This document shows positions 24,906-35,904 of a stretch of 64,000 bases of DNA, piece by piece. The notes under the pieces are model-generated. The model had not been told where the DNA came from. It saw only the letters and a list, made by a program, of their open reading frames with translations, and did no database searches. Origin of the DNA: Mycolicibacterium anyangense (GTDB lineage: Bacteria > Actinomycetota > Actinomycetes > Mycobacteriales > Mycobacteriaceae); contig NZ_AP022620.1 in the NCBI RefSeq assembly GCF_010731855.1, positions 4,340,001-4,404,000 on the forward strand, read 5' to 3'. Made by a program: the position numbers and the translations under genes. Each line of letters starts with the position of its first letter. The first letter of the stretch is position 1.

Positions 24906-27900
24906 ATGCCCAGGAGTGTCGGGCTGTACAACCCCGCATTTGAACACGATGCGTGCGGTGTCGCCATGGTGGTGGACATCCACGGCCGGCGCAGCCGCGA
25001 CATCGTGGACAAGGCGATCACCGCCCTGCTGAACCTCGAACACCGCGGTGCCGCCGGTGCCGAGCCGCACAGCGGTGACGGCGCGGGCATCCTGCTGCAG
25101 GTTCCGGACTCTTTCCTGCGCGCCGTCGTCGACTTCGATCTGCCCGCCGAGGGTTCCTACGCCACCGGTATCGCCTTCCTGCCGCAGTCCGCCCGCGACG
25201 CGGCGACCGCGTGTGAGGCCGTCGAGAAGATCGTCGAGGCCGAGGGCCTGCAGGTGCTGGGCTGGCGCGACGTGCCCACCGACGACACCTCGCTGGGCGC
25301 GCTGTCGCGCGACGCCATGCCGACCTTCCGCCAGGTGTTCATCGGCGGCGCCTCCGGAATGGACCTGGAACGCAAGGCCTACGTGATCCGCAAGCGCGCC
25401 GAACACGAGCTGGGTTCCAAGGGGCCCGGCCAGGACGGCCCCGGACGCGAAACTGTCTACTTCCCAAGCCTTTCCGGTCAGACCTTCGTCTACAAGGGCA
25501 TGCTGACCACCCCGCAGCTCAAGGCCTTCTACCTGGACCTGCAAGACGATCGGATGGAAAGCGCTCTGGGCATTGTCCATTCGCGGTTCTCCACCAATAC
25601 GTTCCCGTCCTGGCCGCTGGCCCATCCGTTCCGCCGCGTCGCCCACAACGGTGAGATCAACACCGTCACCGGCAACGAGAACTGGATGCGCGCCCGCGAG
25701 GCACTGATCAAGACCGACATATTCGGCACCGACGTCGAGAAGATCTTCCCGATCTGTACCCCCGGCGCCTCGGACACCGCCCGATTCGACGAGGTTCTCG
25801 AACTGCTGCACCTCGGCGGTCGAAGCCTGGCGCACGCGGTGCTGATGATGATCCCGGAGGCCTGGGAGCGCAACGAATCGATGGACCCGGCCCGTCGGGC
25901 GTTCTACCGGTACCACGGCTCCCTGATGGAGCCATGGGACGGACCGGCCTCGGTCTGCTTCTCCGACGGCACCGTCGTCGGCGCCGTGCTCGACCGCAAC
26001 GGCCTGCGCCCCTCGCGCATCTGGATCACCGAGGACGGCCTGGTGGTGATGGCCTCGGAAGCCGGTGTGCTCGACCTGGATCCGGCCACGGTGGTCAAGA
26101 AGATGCGCCTGCAGCCCGGCCGGATGTTCCTGGTCGACACCGCGCAGGGCCGCATCGTCTCCGACGAGGAGATCAAATCCGAACTGGCCGCCGCGCAGCC
26201 GTACCAGCAGTGGCTCGACGAGCAGCTGTTCCACCTCGACGACCTGCCGCAAGGCCCGTACGTGCGGATGCCGCACCACCGGGTGGTGCTGCGCCAGCAG
26301 GCGTTCGGCTACACCTACGAGGAGCTCAACCTGCTGGTGGCGCCGATGGCGCGCACCGGTGCCGAACCGATCGGCTCGATGGGCACCGACACCCCGGTCG
26401 CGGTGCTCTCGGCGCGCCCGCGGATGCTGTTCGACTATTTCCAGCAGCTGTTCGCCCAGGTCACCAACCCGCCGCTGGACGCGATCCGCGAAGAGGTCGT
26501 CACCAGCCTGAAGGGCACCGTCGGTCCCGAAGGCAACCTGCTCAACCCGACGGCGGAGTCCTGCCACCAGATCGTGCTGCCGCAGCCGATCCTGCGTAAC
26601 CACGAGCTGGCCAAGCTGATCAACCTCGACCCCGACAACGAGGTCCGCGGTCGCAAGCACGGCATGCGCTCGGCGGTCATCCGATGTCTGTACCCGGTGG
26701 CCAAGGGTGGTGAGGGTCTGCGTCGGGCGCTCGACGACATTCGTGACGCAGCGTCGAAGGCCATCGCCGACGGTGCGAAGGTCCTGATCATCTCCGACCG
26801 CGAGTCCAACGAGAACCTGGCACCGATCCCGTCGTTGCTGGCCGTCTCGGCCATCCATCACCACCTGGTCCGCACCCGGACCCGCACCCAGGTCGGTCTG
26901 GTCGCTGAAGCCGGCGACGTCCGCGAGGTGCACCACATGGCCGCGCTGGTGAGCTTCGGTGCCGCCGCGATCAACCCGTACATGGCGTTCGAGTCGATCA
27001 GCGACATGATCGACAGAGGCGTGATCGAGGGCATCGACCGCGACAAGGCGATCGCCAACTACGTCAAGGCGGCTGGCAAGGGCGTGCTGAAGGTGATGTC
27101 CAAGATGGGCATCTCCACCCTGGCCTCCTACACCGGCTCGCAGCTGTTCCAGGCCATCGGCATCTCGCAGGGCGTGCTCGACGAGTACTTCACCGGATTG
27201 AGCTGCCCGGTCGGCGGTATCGACCTCGACGACATCGCCGCCGACGTCGCCACCCGCCACCAGCTGGCTTACCTCGACCGTCCCGACGAGCGCGCGCACC
27301 GCGAGCTCGAGGTCGGCGGTGAATACCAGTGGCGCCGTGAGGGCGAGTACCACCTGTTCAACCCGGACACGGTGTTCAAGCTGCAGCACTCCACCCGCAC
27401 CGGGCAGTACTCCATCTTCAAGGAGTACACCAAGCTGGTCGATGACCAGAGTGAGCGGATGGCCTCGCTGCGTGGCCTGTTGAAGTTCAAAGAAGGTGTG
27501 CGCCAGCCGATTTCGATCGACGAGGTGGAGCCGGCCAGTGAGATCGTCAAGCGCTTCTCCACCGGCGCGATGAGCTACGGCTCGATCTCGGCCGAAGCCC
27601 ACGAGACGCTGGCGATCGCGATGAACCGCCTGGGTGCCCGGTCGAACTCCGGTGAGGGTGGCGAGGCCACCAGCCGGTTCGAGCACGACCCGAACGGTGA
27701 CTGGCGGCGAAGCGCCATCAAGCAGGTGGCCTCCGGCCGGTTCGGTGTCACGTCGCATTACCTGAGCAACTGCACCGACATCCAGATCAAGATGGCCCAG
27801 GGTGCCAAACCGGGCGAGGGCGGCCAGCTTCCGGGTCACAAGGTGTATCCGTGGGTGGCCGAGGTCAGGCATTCGACGCCGGGCGTTGGCCTGATCTCGC

Positions 27901-29480
27901 CGCCGCCGCACCACGACATCTACTCGATCGAGGATCTGGCGCAGCTGATCCACGACCTGAAGAACGCCAACCCGCAGGCCCGCGTCCACGTGAAGCTGGT
28001 CTCCGAGAACGGGGTGGGCACGGTCGCGGCCGGCGTGTCCAAGGCGCACGCCGACGTGGTCCTGATCTCAGGCCACGACGGCGGCACCGGTGCGACGCCG
28101 CTGACGTCGATGAAGCATGCCGGCGCACCGTGGGAGCTCGGCCTGGCCGAGACCCAGCAGACCTTGCTGCTCAACGGTCTTCGCGACCGGATCGTGGTGC
28201 AGGTCGACGGTCAGCTCAAGACCGGCCGCGATGTGGTGATCGCCGCGCTGCTCGGTGCCGAGGAGTTCGGCTTCGCGACCGCGCCGCTGGTGGTGTCGGG
28301 CTGCATCATGATGCGGGTCTGCCACCTCGACACCTGCCCGGTGGGTGTGGCCACCCAGAATCCGCTGCTGCGCGAGCGCTTCAACGGCAAGCCGGAGTTC
28401 GTGGAGAACTTCATGATGTTCATCGCCGAAGAAGTCCGCGAACTGATGGCCCAGCTCGGCTTCCGTACCGTCAACGAGATGGTCGGCCAGGTCGGTGCGC
28501 TGGACACCACGCAGGCCGCCGAGCATTGGAAGGCCCGCAAGCTGGATCTGACTCCGGTTCTGCACGAACCGGATTCGGCCTTCATGAACCAGGATCTGTA
28601 CTGCAGCTCGCGCCAGGACCACGGTCTGGACAAGGCGTTGGACCAGCAGCTGATCGTGATGAGCCGCGAAGCACTCGATTCGGGTACGCCGGTGGCGTTC
28701 GCGACGACGATCGCCAACACCAACCGCACCGTGGGCACGATGTTGGGCCACGAGCTGACGAAAGCCTATGGCGCCCAGGGTCTTCCTGACGGCACCATCG
28801 ACATCACGTTCACCGGTTCGGCAGGCAACAGCTTCGGGGCGTTCGTGCCCAAGGGCATCACCCTGCGGGTCTACGGCGACGCCAATGACTACGTGGGCAA
28901 GGGCCTGTCGGGCGGCCGGATCGTGCTGCGGCCGGCCGAGGGTGTGCCCAGTGACTATGTGGCCGAAGAGAACATCATCGGCGGCAACGTGATCCTGTTC
29001 GGTGCCACCAGTGGTACCGCCTTCATCCGCGGCACCGTCGGCGAACGGTTCGCGGTGCGCAACTCCGGCGCCCACGCGGTGGTGGAGGGTGTGGGTGACC
29101 ACGGCTGCGAGTACATGACCGGCGGCCGGGTGGTCATCCTCGGTGAGACGGGACGCAACTTCGCGGCCGGCATGTCCGGTGGCGTTGCCTACGTCTACGA
29201 CCCGGAGGGCAAGCTGCCCGCCAACCTCAACACCGAGATGGTGGACCTCGACGAATTCGACGACTCCGACATCGAGTGGCTGCGCGCCATCGTCGCCGCG
29301 CACACCGAAGCCACCGATTCGGCTGTCGGCCAGCGCATTCTGGCCGACTGGTCCGGACAGGTAGGGAACTTCGTGAAAGTGATGCCGCGGGATTACAAGT
29401 CCGTGCTGCAGGCCATCGCGGCGGCGGAAGCCGCCGGCGAGGATGTCGACCAGGCGATCATGGCGGCGGCTCATGGCTGA
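24906..29480 (+). CDS. gltB: Glutamate synthase (GOGAT) large subunit
   Basis: The 1524-residue enzyme makes two glutamates from glutamine and 2-oxoglutarate. The N-terminal class II amidotransferase domain is exposed by cleavage before the nucleophile C17 (EHDACGVAM). The central FMN domain follows, with the 3Fe-4S cysteines C1133, C1139 and C1144 in [13 protein letters not shown]. Glycine-rich GxxGxxxG repeats form the C-terminal beta-helix ([20 protein letters not shown]). I chose ATG 24906 because it puts the sequence in register with the known [16 protein letters not shown] start; an ATG eight codons earlier is possible. The last codons overlap gltD by 8 bases. Confidence 0.96.
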   Translation: MPRSVGLYNPAFEHDACGVAMVVDIHGRRSRDIVDKAITALLNLEHRGAAGAEPHSGDGAGILLQVPDSFLRAVVDFDLPAEGSYATGIAFLPQSARDAATACEAVEKIVEAEGLQVLGWRDVPTDDTSLGALSRDAMPTFRQVFIGGASGMDLERKAYVIRKRAEHELGSKGPGQDGPGRETVYFPSLSGQTFVYKGMLTTPQLKAFYLDLQDDRMESALGIVHSRFSTNTFPSWPLAHPFRRVAHNGEINTVTGNENWMRAREALIKTDIFGTDVEKIFPICTPGASDTARFDEVLELLHLGGRSLAHAVLMMIPEAWERNESMDPARRAFYRYHGSLMEPWDGPASVCFSDGTVVGAVLDRNGLRPSRIWITEDGLVVMASEAGVLDLDPATVVKKMRLQPGRMFLVDTAQGRIVSDEEIKSELAAAQPYQQWLDEQLFHLDDLPQGPYVRMPHHRVVLRQQAFGYTYEELNLLVAPMARTGAEPIGSMGTDTPVAVLSARPRMLFDYFQQLFAQVTNPPLDAIREEVVTSLKGTVGPEGNLLNPTAESCHQIVLPQPILRNHELAKLINLDPDNEVRGRKHGMRSAVIRCLYPVAKGGEGLRRALDDIRDAASKAIADGAKVLIISDRESNENLAPIPSLLAVSAIHHHLVRTRTRTQVGLVAEAGDVREVHHMAALVSFGAAAINPYMAFESISDMIDRGVIEGIDRDKAIANYVKAAGKGVLKVMSKMGISTLASYTGSQLFQAIGISQGVLDEYFTGLSCPVGGIDLDDIAADVATRHQLAYLDRPDERAHRELEVGGEYQWRREGEYHLFNPDTVFKLQHSTRTGQYSIFKEYTKLVDDQSERMASLRGLLKFKEGVRQPISIDEVEPASEIVKRFSTGAMSYGSISAEAHETLAIAMNRLGARSNSGEGGEATSRFEHDPNGDWRRSAIKQVASGRFGVTSHYLSNCTDIQIKMAQGAKPGEGGQLPGHKVYPWVAEVRHSTPGVGLISPPPHHDIYSIEDLAQLIHDLKNANPQARVHVKLVSENGVGTVAAGVSKAHADVVLISGHDGGTGATPLTSMKHAGAPWELGLAETQQTLLLNGLRDRIVVQVDGQLKTGRDVVIAALLGAEEFGFATAPLVVSGCIMMRVCHLDTCPVGVATQNPLLRERFNGKPEFVENFMMFIAEEVRELMAQLGFRTVNEMVGQVGALDTTQAAEHWKARKLDLTPVLHEPDSAFMNQDLYCSSRQDHGLDKALDQQLIVMSREALDSGTPVAFATTIANTNRTVGTMLGHELTKAYGAQGLPDGTIDITFTGSAGNSFGAFVPKGITLRVYGDANDYVGKGLSGGRIVLRPAEGVPSDYVAEENIIGGNVILFGATSGTAFIRGTVGERFAVRNSGAHAVVEGVGDHGCEYMTGGRVVILGETGRNFAAGMSGGVAYVYDPEGKLPANLNTEMVDLDEFDDSDIEWLRAIVAAHTEATDSAVGQRILADWSGQVGNFVKVMPRDYKSVLQAIAAAEAAGEDVDQAIMAAAHG

Positions 29481-30939
29481 CCCGAGCGGCTTCCTGAAGT
29501 ACACCCACCGCGAACTGCCGACCCGGCGCCCGGTGGACCTGCGTCTCAAGGACTGGAAAGAGGTCTACGAGGACTTCTCCCATGACACCCTGGAGCACCA
29601 GGCCTCGCGCTGCATGGACTGCGGGATTCCGTTCTGCCACAACGGTTGTCCGCTAGGAAACCTGATCCCGGAGTGGAACGACCTGGTTTACCGGGATCGG
29701 TGGCGCGATGCGATCGAGCGGCTGCACGCCACCAACAACTTCCCGGAATTCACCGGCCGGCTATGTCCCGCGCCGTGTGAGGCCTCCTGCGTGCTGGGCA
29801 TCAACCAGGATCCGGTGACCATCAAGCAGGTTGAAGTCGAAATCATCGACAACGCCTTCGACGAGGGCTGGGTCGTCCCGATGCCCCCGCATGTCATCAC
29901 CGGCAAGAAGGTCGCCGTCGTCGGCTCCGGTCCTGCCGGGCTGGCGGCTGCCCAGCAATTGACCCGGGCCGGCCACGACGTCACCGTCTTCGAACGTGCC
30001 GACCGCATCGGCGGGCTGCTGCGCTACGGCATCCCCGAGTTCAAGATGGAAAAGCGCCACATCGACCGCCGGCTGGCGCAGATGGAGGCTGAGGGCACCA
30101 CCTTCCAGGCCGGCGTCAACGTCGGCGTCGACATCACCGTCGAGCAGCTACAGGGTGAGTACGACGCCGTCGTCCTGGCCGGCGGGGCAACCGCCTGGCG
30201 GGACCTGCCGATCCCGGGCCGCCAGTTCGAGGGCATCTACCAGGCGATGGAGTACCTGCCCTGGGCCAACAAGGTTCAGCACGGCGACCCGGTGCTCGAC
30301 GAGGACGGTCAGCCGCCGATCACGGCCAAGGGCAAGAAGGTCATCATCATCGGCGGTGGCGACACCGGTGCGGACTGCCTGGGCACGGCCCACCGGCAGG
30401 GTGCGACCAGTATCCACCAGTTCGAGATCATGCCGCGCCCGCCGGAGAGCCGCGCCGCGTCGACCCCGTGGCCGACCTACCCGCTGATGTTCCGGGTGTC
30501 CTCGGCCCACGAAGAAGGTGGCGAGCGCGTCTTCTCGGTGAACACCGAGAAGTTCCTCGGCAACGAGGGCAAGGTCACCGGCCTGCGCGCCCACGAAGTG
30601 GTGATGAAGGACGGTAAGTTCGAGAAGGTCGACGGGACCGACTTCGAGCTGGAGGCCGACTTGGTGCTGCTGGCCATGGGCTTCGTCGGGCCGGAGCGGC
30701 CGGGCCTGCTCACCGATCTCGGGGTGGAACTTGACGCGCGCGGAAATGTGGCGCGCGGCAAGGACTTCGAGACCTCGGTGAAGGGTGTCTACGTTGCCGG
30801 TGACATGGGCCGCGGCCAGTCGCTGATCGTCTGGGCGATCGCCGAGGGGCGCGCTGCTGCCGCGGCGGTGGACCGCTACCTGATGGGTCACTCCGCGCTA
30901 CCGGCGCCGATCAAGCCGACGGCCGCACCACAGCGGTAG
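29473..30939 (+). CDS. gltD: Glutamate synthase small subunit
   Basis: The 488-residue partner of GltB passes electrons from NADPH to the FMN of the large subunit. Two cysteine clusters for 4Fe-4S centres lie near the N-terminus ([14 protein letters not shown] and [10 protein letters not shown]). The FAD fold follows ([15 protein letters not shown], with [14 protein letters not shown]), then the NADPH fold ([11 protein letters not shown]) and the late FAD motif [15 protein letters not shown]. The ATG at 29473 overlaps the end of gltB. Its stop is 20 bases from the stop of the convergent TetR gene; a 12-bp palindrome TCGACGCGTCGA sits in the gap. Confidence 0.96.
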   Translation: MADPSGFLKYTHRELPTRRPVDLRLKDWKEVYEDFSHDTLEHQASRCMDCGIPFCHNGCPLGNLIPEWNDLVYRDRWRDAIERLHATNNFPEFTGRLCPAPCEASCVLGINQDPVTIKQVEVEIIDNAFDEGWVVPMPPHVITGKKVAVVGSGPAGLAAAQQLTRAGHDVTVFERADRIGGLLRYGIPEFKMEKRHIDRRLAQMEAEGTTFQAGVNVGVDITVEQLQGEYDAVVLAGGATAWRDLPIPGRQFEGIYQAMEYLPWANKVQHGDPVLDEDGQPPITAKGKKVIIIGGGDTGADCLGTAHRQGATSIHQFEIMPRPPESRAASTPWPTYPLMFRVSSAHEEGGERVFSVNTEKFLGNEGKVTGLRAHEVVMKDGKFEKVDGTDFELEADLVLLAMGFVGPERPGLLTDLGVELDARGNVARGKDFETSVKGVYVAGDMGRGQSLIVWAIAEGRAAAAAVDRYLMGHSALPAPIKPTAAPQR

Positions 30940-30960
30940 GTCGACGCGTCGAGGCTGACC

Positions 30961-31701
30961 TCACGGCGAAGGCGGGTGGGGGTTCTCCTGCACAGGGTCA
31001 GTCTCGGCGGGCCGCTCCGCGTCGCCGTCGGGGTCGCTGCGCCAGCCGGCCACGCCGACCACGATCATCCGCAGCTGCTTGACCGCGGTGCGCTTGATCT
31101 CCTCCAGCGCGGCCTGGTCGGCGGCGTCCTCGATCGCCTCGGCGATGATGATCATGGCGTTCACGAACAGACTGGCCAGGATGTTGAGATCCTCGGTGCT
31201 CCAGGTGTTCAGACCCGGGAACCGGGCCAGGTCGGTGGCCAGTTCCGAAGTGATCAGCCGGATCTCGGTGCGGATCGCGTAGCGCAGGACGGTGACGCCA
31301 CTGGACCGCTCCCGGCCGATGAACCGCCAGTGCTCGCGTCGGTCGGTGACCCCGGCGACCAGGATCTCCACGGTCGACTCGATCACGCGATTGGGGTCCA
31401 GTTTTCCGGCGCGCCCGCTGCGCAGCATCTCCCGCAGGGTGCGGAACGACTCGTCGATCAACACCAGCCCGAGGGCGTCCATCGAGTCGAAGTGGCGGTA
31501 GAACGCCGCCGGCACGATCCCCGCCTCGCGGGTGACCTCGCGCAGGCTCAAACCGCTGAAGCTGCGCTCGTCGAGCAGCTTCAGCGCGGCATCGATGATG
31601 GCCCGGCGAGTGGCCTCCTTGCGTTCCTCGCGGGAGGGGGTTCCCTTCGCCGAACTGCGTGACGACCGCTCGTGCCGAGATTTCGGCGTACGACTGTTCA
31701 C
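30961..31701 (-). CDS. TetR-family repressor of FabR/DesT type
   Basis: The 246-residue regulator has an N-terminal helix-turn-helix (LSLREVTREAGIVPAAFYRH). Both the FYRHFDSMDALGLVLIDESF segment and the spacing after it closely resemble E. coli FabR and Pseudomonas DesT. Those repressors sense acyl-CoA saturation and control desaturase genes. It is divergent from a desaturase pair, which fits that role. I favour GTG 31701, which lies inside the palindrome 31696-31711; an ATG at 31758 would add 19 residues. Neither start has a strong ribosome binding site. Confidence 0.85.
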   Translation of the reverse strand: MNSRTPKSRHERSSRSSAKGTPSREERKEATRRAIIDAALKLLDERSFSGLSLREVTREAGIVPAAFYRHFDSMDALGLVLIDESFRTLREMLRSGRAGKLDPNRVIESTVEILVAGVTDRREHWRFIGRERSSGVTVLRYAIRTEIRLITSELATDLARFPGLNTWSTEDLNILASLFVNAMIIIAEAIEDAADQAALEEIKRTAVKQLRMIVVGVAGWRSDPDGDAERPAETDPVQENPHPPSP

Positions 31702-31711
31702 TGGTGTGAAC
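31696..31711. promoter_or_regulatory. Operator-like palindrome in the TetR/desaturase divergent region
   Basis: GTTCAC-TGGT-GTGAAC is a perfect inverted repeat with 6-bp arms. It overlaps the favoured start codon of the TetR gene, a natural place for autorepression. Confidence 0.6.
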
Positions 31712-31763
31712 CCTACCACAGACTGGCTCGATCCCTTGACGACGTGGGGTTTCAGCATTCACG

Positions 31764-31779
31764 GTGTACATATGTTCAC
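31764..31779. promoter_or_regulatory. Second operator-like palindrome over the reductase start
   Basis: GTGTACATATGTTCAC is palindromic at 14 of 16 positions and shares the half-site GTTCAC with the palindrome at 31696-31711. It covers the ATG (31772) of the ferredoxin reductase gene, which lacks a Shine-Dalgarno, so the mRNA may be leaderless and repressed directly. A TTGACG at 31736 may be the -35 box. Confidence 0.5.
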
Positions 31780-32830
31780 TGAAACACTGACCAAGAAGGT
31801 GCTCCGTTCGCCGCTGGTCGATCTGCTCACCGGGCCGCATGGCGTGGACCGGTACACCGAGCTGGTGGACCCCACCTGGACCACCGACGCGCGGGCCAAG
31901 GTCGTCGACGTGCGCCGGTCCACACCGCGTAGCGTCACCCTCGTCCTCGCTCCGAACGAAGCCGTCGTCGGCCACCGAGCCGGCCAGTACGTCAACCTGT
32001 CCGTCGAGATCGACGGCCGGCGTCACACCCGCTGCTACTCGCCCGCCAATGCCGAGGGCTCGGCACTGATCGAACTCACCATCGGCCGCCACGACGGCGG
32101 GGTGGTCTCCGAGCACCTGTTCCGCCGGGCCCGGCCCGGCATGGTGGTGGAGCTCTCCGCCCCGGCCGGCGACTTCGTCCTGCCCGAGCAGCGGCCGCAC
32201 CGGATCCTGCTGGTGTCCGGTGGCAGCGGTATCACCCCGGTGATGTCCATGCTGCGCACCCTGCACGCCGAAGGGTTCGACGGTGAGGTCGCCTTCATCC
32301 ACTACGCGCCCACGCCGGCCGACGCCGACTACCGCGACGAGCTGGCGGCCGTGCCGTTCCGGGTGCTGCACGGTTACACCCGCTCACCGGGTGGTGAGCT
32401 GACCGGGCATTTCGACGACGACCATCTTCGGATCGCGATGCCCGATCCGGACGCGGTGTTCGTCTGCGGACCGCCGGCGCTCATCGAGGCCGTCCGCGGT
32501 GTTTGTGCCCCGGCCGGCTCCCCGGTGCACACCGAGAGCTTCGTCCCGACCCCGTTCGTCGTCCCTGAGGCTCCGTCGGGCGGACGGATCACCTTCCGCG
32601 ACAGCGGAATCGAGAGTCCCGACGACGGACGTCCGCTGCTCGAGCAGGCCGAGGAGGCCGGCCTGACGCCCAAGAGCGGATGCCGGATGGGCATCTGCCA
32701 TACCTGCACCCTGCGAAAGCACCGCGGCGCGGTGCGCAACCTGACCACCGGCGCAGTGTCGACCGCTGACGAGGAGGACGTGCAGATCTGCGTGTCCGTG
32801 CCCGTCGGTGACGTCGAACTGGCCCTGTAA
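31772..32830 (+). CDS. Ferredoxin reductase-type oxidoreductase with C-terminal 2Fe-2S domain
   Basis: The 352-residue protein has an FAD-binding ferredoxin-reductase domain (RCYSPAN, about 90-96), an NAD(P)H domain (LLVSGGSGITPVMSML) and a plant-type 2Fe-2S domain with C304, C309, C312 and C340. It resembles Rv3230c of M. tuberculosis, the electron donor of the stearoyl-CoA desaturase DesA3, and here too it directly precedes the desaturase gene by 17 bases. It should pass electrons from NADPH to the di-iron desaturase at the membrane. Confidence 0.92.
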   Translation: MFTETLTKKVLRSPLVDLLTGPHGVDRYTELVDPTWTTDARAKVVDVRRSTPRSVTLVLAPNEAVVGHRAGQYVNLSVEIDGRRHTRCYSPANAEGSALIELTIGRHDGGVVSEHLFRRARPGMVVELSAPAGDFVLPEQRPHRILLVSGGSGITPVMSMLRTLHAEGFDGEVAFIHYAPTPADADYRDELAAVPFRVLHGYTRSPGGELTGHFDDDHLRIAMPDPDAVFVCGPPALIEAVRGVCAPAGSPVHTESFVPTPFVVPEAPSGGRITFRDSGIESPDDGRPLLEQAEEAGLTPKSGCRMGICHTCTLRKHRGAVRNLTTGAVSTADEEDVQICVSVPVGDVELAL

Positions 32831-32847
32831 ACCGAAAGGGGACAACC

Positions 32848-33945
32848 ATGACTCAGCCACACATCACGCTCACACCGGAGCAGGCCGACGCCTTCGGCCG
32901 GGAACTCGACGCGATCCGCGACCGGGTGATCGCCGACCTCGGCCAGGCCGACGTCGACTACATCCGCCGTGTCATCAAGGCCCAGCGCGGTATGGAGATC
33001 GCGGGCCGCGCACTGTTGTTCGCCGGCATCTTTCCGCCGGCCTGGCTGGCGGGCACCGCGCTACTGGGCCTGTCGAAGATCCTCGACAACATGGAGATCG
33101 GCCACAACGTCATGCACGGGCAGTACGAGTGGACCGGTGATCCGGCCCTGTGCGGCCGCACCTTCGAGTGGGACACCGCATGCCCGGCCAACCAGTGGCG
33201 GCATTCGCACAACTTTTCCCACCACACCTACACCAACATCGTCGGCATGGACCGCGACATCGGTTACGGAATCCTGCGGATGAGCCCCGACCAGCCGTGG
33301 CGGCCGTACTACCTGGGCAACCCGCTGTACGCCTTCCTGTTGATGGTGCTGTTCCAGTACGGGGTGGCACTGCACGAACTGGAAGCCGACCGGATTCGGG
33401 CCGGCGAGATCTCGATGGCCGACAAACGGGAAGTGCTGCAGGAGATCTGGCGCAAGACCCGACGGCAGACACTCAAGGACTACGTCGCCTTCCCGCTTCT
33501 GGCCGGGCCGTTCGCGCCGTTCGTGTTCGCCGGTAACATGACCGCCAACCTGATGCGCAACGTGTGGTCCTACGCCATCATCTTCTGCGGGCACTTCCCC
33601 GAGGGCACCCAGGAATTCTCCATCGAGGAGACCCGCAACGAGTCCCGTGGGCAGTGGTACTTCCGCCAGGTGCTGGGTTCGGCCAATCTGACCGGTGGCA
33701 AGCTGTTCCACATCCTGTCGGGCAACCTGTCACACCAGATCGAGCACCACCTGTTCCCCGATCTGCCGGCCAGGCGTTACGCCGAGGTCGCCCCGGAGGT
33801 GCGTGAAGTCTGCCGCCGCTACGGTGTGCCGTACAACGCCGGGCCGTTGCCCAAGCAGTTCGCGACCGTGGTGCGCAAGATCGTGAAATTGGCTGTGCCG
33901 GAACGGGTACGCAACGCCGCGACCGAACTGGCGCGGGCCGCCTGA
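32848..33945 (+). CDS. Membrane acyl-CoA/fatty acid desaturase, DesA3-like
   Basis: The 365-residue di-iron membrane enzyme carries the three histidine boxes H86xxxH90 (GHNVMH), H121xxxH125H126 (HNFSHH) and H296xxxH300H301 (HQIEHH). Segments such as KILDNMEIGHNVMHGQ and GNLSHQIEHHLFPDLP closely match M. tuberculosis DesA3 (Rv3229c), which makes oleoyl-CoA by delta-9 desaturation. GAAAGGGG precedes the ATG. Its stop abuts, with no gap, the stop of the convergent glycosyltransferase gene. Confidence 0.93.
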   Translation: MTQPHITLTPEQADAFGRELDAIRDRVIADLGQADVDYIRRVIKAQRGMEIAGRALLFAGIFPPAWLAGTALLGLSKILDNMEIGHNVMHGQYEWTGDPALCGRTFEWDTACPANQWRHSHNFSHHTYTNIVGMDRDIGYGILRMSPDQPWRPYYLGNPLYAFLLMVLFQYGVALHELEADRIRAGEISMADKREVLQEIWRKTRRQTLKDYVAFPLLAGPFAPFVFAGNMTANLMRNVWSYAIIFCGHFPEGTQEFSIEETRNESRGQWYFRQVLGSANLTGGKLFHILSGNLSHQIEHHLFPDLPARRYAEVAPEVREVCRRYGVPYNAGPLPKQFATVVRKIVKLAVPERVRNAATELARAA

Positions 33946-35844
33946 CTACTTCGTCCGGGACAGGTCGTAGACATCGGCATCACCGACGTGGGTCACCGGG
34001 AACGTCGCGGTGACCCAGTCGGTGATGGCCGCGTGCTTACCGGGTTGCGGCCAATTGTTGGGCCGGCCCCGCCAATCCTTCTCGACGACGTAATAACGAA
34101 CCAATCCGGCTGTGACGTCGGACTGGAACTGGTGCAGTGTCGGGACCGGGTCGTGACCGGTGAATCCACCGATCGCCATCACCGCTGTGCCGCTGGACAA
34201 TTCGAGACCGGCGGCCGGTGACGATCCGATGACCGCCGCCGACCACCTGGTGGTGGTGGCACGCAGCAGCGATGCCAGCCGCGGGTTTTCGACTGGCCCG
34301 CCGAACGCCTTAGACATGGCTGCGGTCTCCGGTCGCGGGGGCCCGACCGTCGGGCTGCCGCCGTGGTGGGCGGTGCCGATGGTGGCCACTGCGTAGGCGG
34401 CCGGACCGGCCAGCAGCGCCCCGGCCGCTACTGCGGCCGACACCATGGCCACCCGTCGCCGCGACCGCGCCGAAAAGGCCAGTGCCGCCGCGGCCAGCAC
34501 CGCCGCACCGAGGACCGTCCACCGCAGTGCGGGCAACCAGGCCGGATTTCGGCCCAGAAGCCACCAGCTCCAGACACCGGTCACCAGGATCAGCGCCGCC
34601 AGGCCCAGCCGGCCGAGCAGACCGGATCGGCGGGCCCACATCTCGTGGGCGCCGATGCCGATCATGGCGGCCACCGCAGGGGCCAGCGACAAGCAGTAGT
34701 ACGGGTGGACCATCCCCTTCATGTAACTGAGCACCAGCCCGTTGATCACCAGCCAGCCGCCGAACAACAGCGTCGCGGCGCGGACCGGGTCGGTGCGCGG
34801 TACCCGGCCGCGCGAGATCAGTACCAGCACGATGGACAGCAGCGCGGTCGGGACAAGCCAGCCGATCTCGAAGCCGAACTCCCCCGAGAACAACCTGCCC
34901 AGCCCTTCCTGCTGGCCGCCGAAGCCGCCCAGGTGGGTCCTTTGAAGCTGATCACCGGCCGAGGAGCCGAGCGGATCCGGGGCCCCGAAGATGTCGTGGT
35001 TGCGGCCCGCTACCCGGGCGAATCCGTTGTAGCCCAGCACCAGGTTCATGAAGCTGTTGTCGGTCGATCCGGCGAGGTAGGGCCGCGCGGAGGCCGGCCA
35101 CACCAGCGTCAGCACGACGAACCAGCCCGCCGAGACGATGCACGCAACGGCCGAGCCCACCAGGTGCAGGACCCGACGCGGTAGGTCCGTGGGTGCCGCG
35201 ACCAGATACGCCAGTGCCACCGCGGGCACCAGGAGAAGGCCTTCGAGCATCTTGGCCAGGAACGCGAATCCCAGCGCCACCCCGGCCCACGCCAGCCAGC
35301 GGCCGCTGGCCCGCTCGAGCGCGCGCACCGTGCAGTACGCCGCTGCCGTCATGAGCAGAACCATGGCGGCATCGGGGTTGTTGAACCGGAACATCAACGC
35401 CGCCACCGGGGTCAGCGCGAGCACGGCACCCGCCAGTAGGCCGGCCCGCGGACCGCAGACCCGGCCGACCGACGCGTAGACCAGCCATACCGCGGCCACC
35501 GCCATCAGCGCCTCGGGCACCAGCATGCTCGCGCTGCTGAACCCGAACAGCTGACCCGAGGCGCCCATCACCCATTGCGACACGGGCGGCTTGTCGACGG
35601 TGATGAAGTTCGCCGGATCCAGGGACCCGAACAGCAGGGCCTTCCAGTTCCTGGAGCCGGCCAGCGCGGCACCCGCATAGAACTGGTTGGCCATCCCGTT
35701 GACGGTGATATGCCACAGGTAGAGCACAGCGGTGCCCAACAGCAGCGCCGCCAGGCCGGCTCGTTCTGATCGCGACGCTCGGACCGGTGCGGGTACCACC
35801 GCGGCGTCGTCATGCTCCACTGCGGCGGTAAACGTCGTTGTCAC
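33946..35844 (-). CDS. GT39/ArnT-like membrane glycosyltransferase
   Basis: The 632-residue protein has about twelve membrane helices and a C-terminal extracytoplasmic domain. The N-terminal NGMANQFYAGAALAGSRNWK and ITVDKPPVSQWV segments are typical of the GT-C, PMT/ArnT-related family that uses polyprenyl-phosphate sugars as donors on the outer face of the membrane. The acceptor (lipid, glycan or protein) cannot be told from sequence. A polysaccharide deacetylase is encoded 60 bases upstream on the same strand, which suggests joint work on a cell-envelope glycan (inference). Confidence 0.85.
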   Translation of the reverse strand: MTTTFTAAVEHDDAAVVPAPVRASRSERAGLAALLLGTAVLYLWHITVNGMANQFYAGAALAGSRNWKALLFGSLDPANFITVDKPPVSQWVMGASGQLFGFSSASMLVPEALMAVAAVWLVYASVGRVCGPRAGLLAGAVLALTPVAALMFRFNNPDAAMVLLMTAAAYCTVRALERASGRWLAWAGVALGFAFLAKMLEGLLLVPAVALAYLVAAPTDLPRRVLHLVGSAVACIVSAGWFVVLTLVWPASARPYLAGSTDNSFMNLVLGYNGFARVAGRNHDIFGAPDPLGSSAGDQLQRTHLGGFGGQQEGLGRLFSGEFGFEIGWLVPTALLSIVLVLISRGRVPRTDPVRAATLLFGGWLVINGLVLSYMKGMVHPYYCLSLAPAVAAMIGIGAHEMWARRSGLLGRLGLAALILVTGVWSWWLLGRNPAWLPALRWTVLGAAVLAAAALAFSARSRRRVAMVSAAVAAGALLAGPAAYAVATIGTAHHGGSPTVGPPRPETAAMSKAFGGPVENPRLASLLRATTTRWSAAVIGSSPAAGLELSSGTAVMAIGGFTGHDPVPTLHQFQSDVTAGLVRYYVVEKDWRGRPNNWPQPGKHAAITDWVTATFPVTHVGDADVYDLSRTK

Positions 35845-35904
35845 ATCACCATTGATCCATCTGTGACTGTCGGTTTGCTGAAGGAACGCTGTGGGTGCTG
35901 CCGG

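Noticed and set aside
24783..28049. Long open frame of 1088 codons on the minus strand opposite gltB
   Set aside because: It lies antisense to a certain gene, has His/Gln/Arg/Gly-rich low-quality protein without domains, and results from the high third-position GC of gltB.
30941..30952. Perfect 12-bp palindrome TCGACGCGTCGA after gltD
   Set aside because: It has no loop for a hairpin terminator, and such GC-rich palindromes occur by chance; no regulator is suggested between two convergent genes.
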